Below, piece after piece: positions 32,226 to 42,592 of a stretch of 64,000 nucleotides of DNA. This DNA is from Cladorrhinum sp. PSN259 (taxonomy: Eukaryota; Ascomycota; Sordariomycetes; Sordariales; Podosporaceae), in the NCBI GenBank assembly GCA_033725935.1, contig MU867094.1, positions 310,001-374,000 on the forward strand. The letters are read 5' to 3'. The notes beneath the pieces are model-generated. The model searched no databases. It was not told the origin of the DNA and saw only the letters and a list, made by a program, of their open reading frames with translations. Made by a program: the position numbers and the translations under genes. The stretch's first letter is position 1; every line of letters begins with the position of its first letter.

Positions 32226-33935
32226 ATGGCCGGTGGAGTTAAAAAACCCGTCAACATCTTCAAACTCAAGGATCTCGGTGAACCAAAAGGCGTCTTCAAT
32301 TGGCGGTTATGGTTTGCCGTCGTCTCTTTCGGCCTGCTGGGAGCTGCAAGAGGTGTGGATGAGGGGTTGATCAGCGGTGCCTTCAACAGCAAACACTTTC
32401 AAAAAACCATCAACTACAGCTCGTACTCGACGGTTGAGCAAGCAAACATCAAGGCCAATGTATCTTCAATGGTGCAGATTGGGAGTGTTGGGGGTGCTCT
32501 GTTGTAGGTGTCCCGCCGCGTGCACCCTCCATTTCCTGATTCGGAAGCTGACAATGCTTCCAGTGCGTTTCTCATCTGTGATCGAATCGGGAGAATATGG
32601 GCAACCAGACAACTCTGCATTCTCTGGATCTTGGGCATAGCCATTTTTATGGGATCTCACGGCAACCTTGGCGCCATTTACGCAGGGCGATTTATTTGCG
32701 GTCTTGGAGTGGGCCAAACACCTGTCGTCGGTCCTGTTTACATTGCTGAAATAGCACCCGCCAGCATCCGAGGCCTTTGCACTTGCATCTTCACTGGTTT
32801 TGTTTACCTTGGAATCGTCCTCGCTTACTTCACCAACTATGGATGTCAGATACACCTGGGAGACACCACCGTCACCCGCTGGGAAGTCCCGACATCTCTA
32901 CACATCATATTTGCCAGCTTGATCTTCATTCTCTCCTTCTTCCAATATGAATCACCGCGGTTTCTCATCAAACAGGGGCGTCGGGATAAAGCGCTGCATG
33001 TCATGTCGCGTCTTCGAAAGCTCCCCCCTGACCATGATTATGTGGTTCGCGAGATCAACGACATTGCCACCAGCCATCACAAAGAGATGGAAGCAACCAA
33101 AGACTCCGGATGGCTGGGAGTTATCAAAGAAGCATTCACCGTACCTACCAATCTCTACCGAGTTTGTTTGACTGTTGGCGCGCAAATCATGTCGCAATGG
33201 TCTGGTGCAGGCTCAATCACACTTTATGCCCCTGATTTGTTTAAACTACTTGGCATTACAGGAACGAATGAATCACTTCTCGTCACTGCTGTCTTTGGCA
33301 TCGTCAAACTCGTCGCGGCGGTTCTTTGCGCTCTATTCCTTGTCGACTTCATTGGAAGGAAGCGATCACTTCTCATTGGCATCACGTTGCAAGCGATAGC
33401 AATGATCTATGTTGCTGGATTCTTGACGGCTGTTCCTGGCCTGGGCAGTGATGGGTATCAGCTGACTGCTGAAGAAAAGGGACCATCAAAAGGTGCAATC
33501 GCCATGATTTACGTCTCTGGGTTTGGCTGGGCATTGGGATGGAACAGCATGCAGTACTTGCTCACAGCGGAATTGTTTCCGTTAAGGATCAGAGCGTTTT
33601 GCACTTCTCTGGCGATGGTCTTCCACTTTGGAAACCAGTATGGGAATTCTAGAGCAGTACCAAATATGTTGCTGTCAACCGAAGATGGAGGGATATCACC
33701 CAAGGGGACCTTTTGGTGCTTCGCGGCCGTTACGCTGCTGGGTGGGGTGTGGGTGTGGTTCATGGTTCCTGAGACGGCGGGCAGGAGTTTGGAGAGTATG
33801 GATCGGCTGTTTGCGCTGCCATGGTGGAAGATTGGGAGATATGGGAACCTGGATGCTGAAATTCGGGATCAGGAGGTGAGTGAGGAGAAGGGTGGAAAGG
33901 AGGAGAGGCTTGAGAGGGCTGAGAAAGATGTCTGA
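32226..33935 (+). CDS. MFS sugar transporter
   Basis: Exons 32226-32503 and 32564-33935 (60-nt intron, phase 2), 549 residues. It has the sugar-porter plan: twelve hydrophobic segments, DRIGRIWATRQ after TM2, AGRFICGLGVGQTPVVGPVYIAEIAPASIRG (the GR and E-x-x-P-x-x-x-R area), YESPRFLIKQGRRDKA at the start of the middle loop, DFIGRKRSLL in the second half, and PETAGRSLESMDRLF closing the fold. The tail is charged (EKGGKEERLERAEKD). It should be a plasma-membrane proton-coupled hexose, pentose or sugar-acid carrier; the substrate cannot be assigned. It sits head-to-head with the Ldh2-family gene, consistent with a two-gene uptake and reduction module. Confidence 0.9.
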
Positions 33936-36745
33936 CGTCCTTGAGGATGAACCTGTGGGTTTGACATTTTTGGTCTTTGGTCTATTTGCAACCTGATGTT
34001 ACAGCTCTACAGGTTTATTGGAACTATTACATTTGTCAGGCGCCCATTGCAATTTCGGCAAAGCTTCAGTCTACGTTACATTTGAATTGAATGGTAACCT
34101 TCCAACTATACGACAGGTTTGAGCCTCCAAAATCGGGTTCTCTTGTTATTGATTAGTATCTTTACTCCGTGTTTCGAAAACATTCATTATGCTGTGGAAG
34201 TTCCTGCCGAATCCAACCCCTCCATACCGCTCTAATGGCCACATGTGGATTTCACATCTCGCTGCATTGGCTGAAAAGAATCATACTCAGCTGTGGCACA
34301 TTTTGTCGTTGAGTTGCTATGGACTTTCAGCTTTCAACTTGCCGCCGAGGGAGGGGATTCAGCCGCCGTTGCAATTCTTGGTCCTTTTGAGTCGGGCCCT
34401 TCTTGGACTTTCTTGATGAAAAAGGCCGAGCTCATGCATCTATCTATAAGTGATCAGTCACGAGGTTGGATGTCTCAGACCCTGCCCCAAGCGGTGAGCG
34501 GACGGCGGGAAAACATGCACGGGCGATTCAATTGCAACAGCGGCTCATGCTATCGAACGCCTTGATGATTGATCTTCCCTTCCATTTCCGCTTCAGTCAG
34601 CCAAGTCCGGGTGTCTTGTACTTCGATTCCGACGGCGGATCCTTCCATGTCTCTCGTTTGACTCACTTGAGCGAAACGCTCAAAAAGGGGCAAAGAGTAA
34701 GAATAACACCTGATTGGTCGATTTGCCCATCTTATTGATTTTCTATTGCCTCAGAGACCCACCACATCACCTCCATCACATCCTCAGCCCTTTCTTGGTT
34801 GTGTAGCACGGTCAGCAGACGGTTGAATAAATCCGAGTCGCTTATTGAAGGCTGAGCATCGAGGGCTGATTTACTTTCAATCTTGAAGCTACCTACTACC
34901 TAGGTTGACCAAAAACACATCTCCGTATCTGAGGGAAGGTCTGCGGCATGCTGACATGAAGTAGAGTAGCATTCCCCCCTGTGATGGTTGCCTACATTGG
35001 ACAGGTTTTCTCCGGCATCCTCGGGCCAGAAAAACAGGTGTATGGTCAAGTCGGCAGTTCCACTTTCCGAGCCATCATCTTGTCCGTGCCTCCGCTGCCT
35101 GCCGACTCCTCTGTGGTTCCTTCCTGGGGTGGAAGGTGTAACAGTCTTTGAGAGCAGCTGGAAAGGGAAGTCGCAAGGACTTCTCGAGGTTCCAATTGGC
35201 ATGTCCCTGCAGTAAGAAATCTTCCGGTCCTTCCTTACGTTAATTAAGTTTCCAGATTGCGCGCATCAAAGCAATTCGGCTCCGATTTTTTCGTGCTCGA
35301 TCTTCCATGCGAGAGAAGATCACCCGAGCTGCATCGAATCCACAATCCCACATCCACAAACCAATTCGCTCACACTTCACACCGAATCAACGAGACCCCG
35401 CAAATTCCGCGTGGCAACCATGACGCAGATTGCCAATAGTCTTCGATTTGGGCGGGACAGACTGGGGGCCGATGCAACTCTAACCCATCGTAAGCCACAG
35501 CACTTTTCCCACCCTGGCTTTCACACCCCACGTTCTTCTCCCAGGTCATTGCACTTGCGTTGGTGGCTTTTATACTCGCATTAGCTCAAAAAGTACACTA
35601 CCCGCCCGATGTATCCTCAATGTCTGCTCCACCTTCGTCACATCACACACGGTTGAGGAGGGACGACGAGCCGCTTCGGGTTCCCGTGTGTCATTCCTCT
35701 CGTCGATAACCTCCGGCTGACAGCACGCAACGGCACAATCTGGGCTTGGTGTTGTCTTGGCGGCATACTACCATCCCCCTTAGCTCAACCCCAAAACTGG
35801 AAAATCACACCAGCCATGAACATGGGGGGGAAGGTCGCAAAAGGAAGGATGGGGAAGAAGGGAGCAGAAACCAAGAATTGCAATGGAAAGGTTGGGTGGA
35901 CCGAGCCCATATTGCTAATCCGCCCGCTCGGGTTCTGACTTGGAAGCAGTCCCCCTGAACTACCAACCTCACCCACACCGTTCATCCTCTGAGACACCCC
36001 AAGAAATATCCTCCGCTGATGCTGCCTTGAAGGAAGCTGACATGCCTTTCCCCGGTTTGAAGTTATATCTACATCACCACCAACAGGCCATGGCAATGTC
36101 ACACACCAGCTTCTCCCTCCAGCATTGACCGGGGGCTTCTCCCCTGGTTCACGCCGCTTCGGATTCTCTCTTCCCAGTCCGTCAACGCCACCGGCTCGTA
36201 CCTCTACATACAACTGCTCTGCCCCATCTACCACGTGTGGGGGAACACAACCGCGCCGTTCTCCTTCTTGGACAAGCGCCCAGGGAGATGTGACTGGAAG
36301 AGGAAAGGCTGCCATGCAATATCGAACGCCTCCCTGCAACTCTAAGCCCAAACCTGGATCGAGCGTGATCGGGAACAGGATGCGGAGTGTGATGACTCTG
36401 AGCTCTCTCCTCCCACATGAGCTGATCCTTTCACCCAGCAGACGCCGCCCAGTTTGTTGGTGTTGAGTAACCCCGGCAGAGAGAGAGAGGCAGTGAAGGA
36501 GAAGGAGAAGGAGGTGGGAGGGAAAAGGGGGTCTGAGCAGGAACAACGGTGTAGATAAAGCTTGAGCTCGTCCGATCCTCTCGCTGTCAGATTCTCGAAC
36601 TATCCCTTCTCCATCGGTAGCGAATCCCCGTTACATCTTATTACTACCCTCGCTAATATCTGGCGTTCCTGGGCGCATAGAGGCACTTTATTTTATATTA
36701 AAGAACATTCTTAGTGGCTTCCACCCGTACAAACATACACCAACC
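33936..36745. other. Long region without a supported gene
   Basis: About 2.8 kb. A 253-codon minus-strand frame (35785-36546) starts with a Leu-rich stretch but is low-complexity and lies over pyrimidine-rich upstream DNA of the next gene, so it was rejected. No repeat or RNA recognised. Confidence 0.5.
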
Positions 36746-37795
36746 ATGCGGTGGGTACCCGCTGCCCTTTTCGGCTCGGCCCTTTTGCTCCAGCAGGCCT
36801 TTGCCCAGCTCAGCATCAAGGCTTCCGGTACCCGTAATGGTGTTCCAATCCCAGAGTCGGAGATCAAGTTTCACCGCTATGATTTCGGTCGAAGCCGAAA
36901 TGGCGGCAGAGATGATCCGCTGCTGTCCCCTTCTCCTTCGCCAGCCAAACACCGTATGACCAAAAGGGCAAATACTCAGTTGAGCAGCGCCAACTGGTGC
37001 GGGTCAGTGAGTAATACGCCGTCGAGCAACAAGATCAAGTACATCACGGCGTATTGGCAGCATCCTACGTGTACCAAGAGGACCGGGCAAACTTATCCTC
37101 AGGCCGTTGCTGCTTGGTCTGGTATTGATGGGGATACTGCCACTGGTTCAATCATCCAAGCCGGCACGGTTTGCAAGGTATGTTTCCTCAAAAAAGAGTT
37201 ATCTGATTATCACATCCTTGCTGACGTTCAACTCCTAGTTCGACAACGCTACCGCAGCTGTCAGGCATGAAGCATGGTGGCAGTGGTTCCCTAGCGCTTC
37301 TTACTCGTTTGCGGCGGCATCTTTGCCAGGTACGAACCTTGCCCCATAGCCACTCCCACCTCAGATTCACTAACCTTTCTCATCTTAAGTCAACTCTGGC
37401 GACTGGTTCAACCTAAAGATCAACATGACCTCAGACTCAGCCGGAACACTGTACGTATCACCTCCCCTTTCTCCCTGGTTCTCCACTCCACTAACCATCC
37501 TCCCAGCGTCATCACCAACATCTCCAGAGGAACAGCAATCACGCTCAGTCTCTCGGGCGGCGCAGCCCTCTCAAGGGTAGACGCCGTCTGGACGGTCGAA
37601 AGACCGCAGTACGGCGGCGGCCTGGCTGGTTTCGCCAAGTTTTCAGACATTTGGTTCCAGGATTCGCTTGCTGTACGGAATTCGGGGACGAATCTGCAGC
37701 CGCTGGGTTCGAAGCAGTTTTACATGTCTGGACTTTGTTCGAGTGCCGAGTATGGACCTACGCAGCCTACCTACTTGGTTGCTTGGGATCCTTGA
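36746..37795 (+). CDS. Glutamic peptidase-like (A4/G1, eqolisin) protein, catalytic Glu replaced
   Basis: Exons 36746-37177, 37239-37329, 37390-37450 and 37507-37795 (290 residues). A signal peptide (PAALFGSALLLQQAFA) leads to a propeptide ending in the dibasic site RMTKR, then the mature fold SSANWCGSV, AVAAWSGIDGD and SIIQAGTVCK. The catalytic Gln of eqolisins (Gln53 of scytalidoglutamic peptidase) aligns with Gln138. The catalytic Glu (Glu136, in AEFIIED) aligns with Val222 in DAVWTVERP; only the later Glu226 remains. HEAWWQWFPSASYSF and the C-terminal SAEYGPTQPTYLVAW are retained. It should be secreted and folded, but may be enzymatically dead or have another role. Splice phases are consistent at all three introns. 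Confidence 0.88.
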
Positions 37796-39495
37796 ATTTT
37801 TAGTTCTTGTAAGATTTTATTCGTTATGGAGGTATCTGTGACGTTTTGGTTTTATTTTTTGGAACCGGGGGTTTCCATTGTTTTGACCCTTTTATAGTTT
37901 GTACTAGTACTTTGTTTGAAATGCACTGTTTTTTTGGGCTCAACCGACCAACCAATCTGGGATTTTACTCGGGGTATGCGATATTTGCAATTCAAATACT
38001 GATCTGGTACCTGTGGATACAGACATGGTTTAAAATTTTTGACAGTAAGAGGTTTTTTGGTAGGGATATGGGCGACACACAGAGTAGATGTAGGTTTATT
38101 TTTTTTGAGTGGTTTAATTTTTTAATTTTTTTTTTTAGAAAAAAATACATTTCAAAAGCTAAGCTGGGAAGGTGCCCAGGTACGAAACGCATTTCTGTCT
38201 GTTTACTCGAGTGTATAAGTCGGCTGAAGGAGGAGCAATCAAACGGGGAGCTGGCAGCTCCATTTGAGCCCAGTAGATTAAGGGAGAGTTGAATTTGGCG
38301 TTGAACCCTCCCCCCCTCCCACAGCCTCTATCTTTCCCCGGAAACCTAAATCCCCCAGGCTACTATAGTAAGTAACTTTTAAGGTTTCTAGAGGGGGGTT
38401 AGACTAGTAGGAAATAGTTTGTGCGAAATAGTCATATGAGATAGATAGATATAGTGGGGCTGTTTTGGCTATGTAACTGGCTTTGGGAGGGAGGATACCT
38501 CAGATAGGTAACTCAGGATAGGTAGGACGAGGGTTGGGCTGTGATTCCAGAAGGTAGCTGTCGAACGCACGCAGTGGCGCCTAGGCGCTTTTGGAGTAAC
38601 CTGTTTTGATCAGTATTGATTCTCGTGTTCTATACATAACTTTGAAATTGTGGGTAGAGGGTTGGGAGTTGGGAAAGCAAAATTGTACTTTGGCGCATAA
38701 AGACTGGAGCGATTGAGAGAGAGGAAACGGAAAGGGATAGCTTTTGAATGCCCGCTGTACGTAACTAGGTCGTTTCTGGTTTTTTTTTTTTTTTTTTTTT
38801 GGATATCCAGAAGAATTATGTCATTGTTTGGTATCTTGTTTTTAAGATGCTTGTTTAAATTGCACAAGACGTGATATATGGGTTTACGACATAATGTTGA
38901 GTTTTGTTATGTTACTTTTGTTTGTTTCTTAAAAGAATTCCTTTTTGAAAGAGTTTTGGTACTTCTATCCAAGCTGCTATAGTAGCAGATTTCATCTCTA
39001 CGATTTGCCTTTTCACAAAATTTTCTTACAGAAATTGCTCCAAGTTTCAAGTTGTGATTTTGGTGATTTGATTGGTACCTATGAGATAGCAACTTGCATG
39101 TTTGCCCTGCGTTGTTGCTGGTCGAGAGGAGTGAGGGGAATGGAACTCAGCCTGTTGGGGGCCAAGGGCAAACTCGTCAGTTGAAGTGAAAAGACAATTT
39201 CCTTTTACGGAAGGGTCATTGAAATCAGCCAATCTCGTTCACCCAGGCCCACCAAGGGCATCTTGAGACTTTGCAAAGCTGAGCGGCCTCCAGGGCAATT
39301 TTGTTAGTTTGGCTTCGGAAAGATTCACTGCAGTGAATGGTCCAATATTGCTTGACTTTTTAAAGATTTTGAACTTTACCACTCAACACCGCACAGGGAA
39401 GCTTCACATTGCTATCACGCTGTCAGAGCTGTTCACTCATCAACCTACAAAGACTGGAGATTCCTTGACTCGAAAAGACTTCTTACACTGGCAGC
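37796..39495. other. Region without a supported gene
   Basis: AT-rich with T tracts (38098-38140, 38779-38801). Frames are short and unsupported. The last 180 bp is the leader of the zinc-finger gene at 39496. Confidence 0.5.
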
Positions 39496-40410
39496 ATGTC
39501 TTCAGAATCAGACCAGCACTTCCAGGAGATCTTGGAAATGGACCAGAACGACTTTTTTGACTTCAACGCATACTATGGCGAAGGAAGCTATCACGAAAAC
39601 ATCACCTCCAGCAATGCCTCTAACGACAACACAACCGCCGGAGTTCCTGGGCTTGGGGTCACTTCGCGGAATCAGCTGGCTGGGGCAACCTTGATGCTTG
39701 GTGCCACCAGTCTGCTTGGCAAAGTGCAAGGCAGACTTGAGCAACGCCCAATCCAGTCGCCTGCCGATGCTCGGCAGGGCTGGTGAGTTTTTTTTTTTCT
39801 TTTTCTTGCTGACGGGTGGCGCTTTGAGTGGTTACAATGTAGGTCACATGCATGCAACATTATTGGCTGTAGTCATGTTCAACCATTTAATCGATTGGCC
39901 GACCTCGAACGGCACATGCAAGCCATGCATGGCACTACATCCTACCCCTGCCCACACGACACCTGCCCAGCTCACACCCACAACTTCAAGAGGAAGGACA
40001 AGCTTCAACAGCACATGAGGGAGAAGCATGCCGACCTTCTTGAGAAGTGTCAAAATACCCACTGCATCGCCAAGATCTCCAAAGCCCAACAGCCCATGCA
40101 TCAGAAAGATGACCATGGCGAATACGAGTGTAGCATCGACAACTGTGAGACTGCCGCCAACTCTTACTTCACCAAGTCCAAGCTGGATAAGCATCTGCGT
40201 GATCACCACAAGATGACTCGTGGTGTTTGCAAGAGCATGATGGAATCCCTCACTCAGTTCGGCGAAACTACCGTTCACCGCGGGCACCTTCCCAGCAGCA
40301 CCAGGGCGAAGCCGTGGGAGCAGTGTTCCGTCTGCCCTCCTGTTGCTCAACAGCAACAGGGTGCTAATGTCATGACACTCGATGAAGATGAAGAGCAGTA
40401 CTACTACTGA
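39496..40410 (+). CDS. C2H2-like zinc-finger protein, family copy B
   Basis: Exons 39496-39782 and 39843-40410 (60-nt intron, phase 2), 284 residues. Exon 1 codes for an acidic, Asn/Ser-rich leader (DQHFQEILEMDQNDFFDF). The intron splits the first finger, as in copy A: SHACNIIGCSHVQPFNRLADLERH. Then come YPCPHDTCPAH, FKRKDKLQQHMREKH, CQNTHCIAKI, HGEYECSIDNC and SKLDKHLRDHHKM, with a C-terminal PWEQCSVCPP and an acidic EDEEQYYY end. The last two fingers align with copy A at CxxxHC...HHG-YEC-I...C...L-HLR-HH-M. Likely a nuclear DNA-binding protein, though no target is known. Of the three full-length or near full-length members in the window this is the most regular. Confidence 0.8.
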
Positions 40411-40819
40411 TGAATATTACCTAGTAGCAACACAGTTTCGATAGGCGCCATCATGTTTCAACAACAGTGGCAGGGTTGAGAGGTTTTCACTTTTACCATC
40501 ATCATATCTTCAATGATTTTACTGTGTAAGGAGCTCCAGTTACAACAACAGTAGGGCAAATGAAGGAAGATTGGAAGGGCAGATTGACACTACTTAGAGA
40601 AAGATTTACTTTGTCACTTTACGCAAATGCAATTAGAATTCCATGTATCAACATCAAGTACTGACACATGCTTGAATCCATCTTCCACATCGATAGCGAT
40701 ATGTTAAAGAAGAATGAACCTCTGGGGAAAGGGAGTAAGTAGTACAATCTAATGCTTGAACATTTATTAACACGGTACACGCCCCATTCACCCTTTCCTA
40801 TGCCTCTTTCACTTATTTA
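40411..40819. other. Short intergenic stretch
   Basis: Downstream of zinc-finger copy B. No gene supported. Confidence 0.45.
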
Positions 40820-40950
40820 TACGCCTATCTAGTTTCTATTAATACACGCCTAACTCCTTTCTACGCCTATTCAGTTTCTGTTAATGCACTCCTGACTTCT
40901 TTCTACGCGTGCTGGATATCCTGACCTGCATAGGCAATTCCTTCTACCAG
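40820..40950 (-). pseudogene. Relic of zinc-finger exon 1, with a 42-bp tandem duplication
   Basis: The minus strand contains TATGCAGGTCAGGATATCC then AGCACGC, matching copy A exon 1 (TTGTGCAGTTCAAGATATCC then AGCACGC) near 23600, and continues with the AATAGGCGTA block of its intron start. A TAG interrupts the frame. The segment next to it is duplicated as two 42-bp units (40820-40861 and 40862-40903, TACGCCTAT...CTTTC), about 80% identical. Confidence 0.5.
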
Positions 40951-41158
40951 GTACCATCTTCTAAGTTGCGATTTTTTGATACCTTACGGTTTGCATTCTT
41001 GCTTGGCTTCTATACCGCATTTCTGTTCTTGGTTTTATGGGGCATGTACCGAGCTAATAAACGTTCAAGCATTAGATTGTATATGTGGGCTCCACTCTAA
41101 TTTGAGCTGATGTTTACAAACCCCTATGTTTTGCCAAACATGACAATACCTGAGAGAC

Positions 41159-41228
41159 ATAATGCATACCTACATTCTGGTTATGCCCGATAACGCTTCA
41201 CTTAAACAAGAATAATGCATACCTACAT
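41159..41228. mobile_element. 36-bp insert flanked by 17-bp direct repeats
   Basis: ATAATGCATACCTACAT occurs at 41159-41175 and again at 41212-41228. Between them is TCTGGTTATGCCCGATAACG followed by CTTCACTTAAACAAGA, whose core recurs at 5711-5745. A perfect 17-bp direct repeat around a sequence found elsewhere suggests a 5'-truncated retroposon insertion with target-site duplication. Confidence 0.5.
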
Positions 41229-42025
41229 CAGTAGACAAACCATGCGATACCCAGGGAATCAGTTGAGAAAGCACATGACGTATTCTCGGCAGTAAAGTCT
41301 CTAATACGAGGTAATATCGGAGGATAGTAAGTACATGGGCACATTGGGCGTCAACAGTGCCTGCAATGCTGCCTTGACAGGTAAATGCATTACCCTGTCG
41401 GTAGTGATGCCGTCTTTGTCAGGCCGGATCAGCTCTATTGTTTGCTTCCATGAGCCAATATGTACCCTCCCATGATCTAAAGTAGAGATGTTGCGATGAA
41501 GCCTGAGGCAGTCAAGTGAGATTGGACAGTCAGTTATTACATTGGACGTACTGACAGTGGGTTGCTTATATCAGACGGCGGTATATTATTTATTACCTTT
41601 TTCTCTAGAGAGTGTCCTAGGCAACATTTTCTTCTCCTTCAAACAATTTGACGTCGTCATAGGAAGCCTCTTCGACGCATTTACCGAGTATCTTCCATAC
41701 TTGAGCATAACAAACCATCAGAAAACGCAACAACAAGAACGCTTGCCAAAACGAACTCGTTGAGAAGGCGGTCGCCATGTCAAATACACGAACCGAAAAT
41801 AAGAAGACTATTCGTTCCCCTTACTTCTTCTGCTGCCTCAACAAAATCTAAAACCCCAATACAGGTCCGGCTCGAGGAACCCCCCCCCCCCCCCCCCCAG
41901 CGACCCAAAAGGTAATTATTTGTATCATGATTCCATCCTGTTACCTCAATTAAGTGATCACCCATCTCGTCGCCATCAGACCACCTTTACCACCTATATT
42001 CTACTGTCACTACTCAACCTACATC
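41229..42025. other. Intergenic DNA upstream of the zinc-finger pseudogene
   Basis: Contains an 18-nt poly-C run (41881-41898). No gene supported. Confidence 0.45.
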
Positions 42026-42481
42026 ATGGACCCCCCAACACAAGACCGCACCTCCTCCTTCAACTCTGCATCCGACATCGCCCAGCACCTCGCTCAACAC
42101 GCTACCCTATTCTAGTGCCCACGCTCCCACTGCGTCCGCGCCATCTCCCTATCAAGCCAGCAAAGCCACAATTACAACCACCACGGGCCCTACGAGTGCG
42201 CAATAGGCAGCTGGCAAGGAGACGACGCGTATCTCTATCACGCGGCCCGATCTCATTTCTCTCTGGAGAAGTTAGATCTCTACCTGGCGAACCACCACGG
42301 AATGGGCCCCATTTCTTCGGCGGCACCTCATCGCTGGTCTGGAATTACCACTGCCCGGCGGCGTTTGTGTTGTATACTACAAATCGCTTATGGAGCTGGT
42401 GGTTCTTACGGGGATATGAATCAGAATTACTGGAATGTGTGGAGCGATCGTGTGGTTTGTGGGCACGTCCATCAGTATTAG
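42026..42481 (+). pseudogene. C2H2-like zinc-finger pseudogene, family copy C
   Basis: One frame of 151 codons from ATG 42026 with a TAG at 42113-42115. It reads SDIAQHLAQHATLF, stop, CPRSHCVRAI, HHGPYECAIGSW, FSLEKLDLYLANHHGMGP and finally WSDRVVCGH. This tracks copy A through CP-x-x-HC-x-R-x-I, HHG-x-YECAIGS and HH-x-MGP. The second Cys of the YEC...C pair is Trp and a finger His is Tyr, so zinc sites are lost as well as the frame being broken. The TAG sits where the paralogue has Pro, beside CP. The finger-splitting exon 1 was not found upstream. Confidence 0.7.
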
Positions 42482-42592
42482 TAGAAAGGCGAGAAGCTCC
42501 TAAGTAACAGCTGTTGAATAGACAGAGATAACTGAGATATTGAGGTGACACAAGAATACCAAAACTATCCGCGACATGATGTATATCTTCCT

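Noticed and set aside
35785..36546. 253-codon reverse frame with Leu-rich start
   Set aside because: Composition follows pyrimidine-rich upstream DNA of the peptidase-like gene; no conserved motif and poor start context.
42091..42115. TAG in zinc-finger copy C as an intron acceptor
   Set aside because: TTCTAG could be an acceptor, but the codons before it align with the paralogue's helix DLERHM...H in the same frame, so a nonsense change is simpler.
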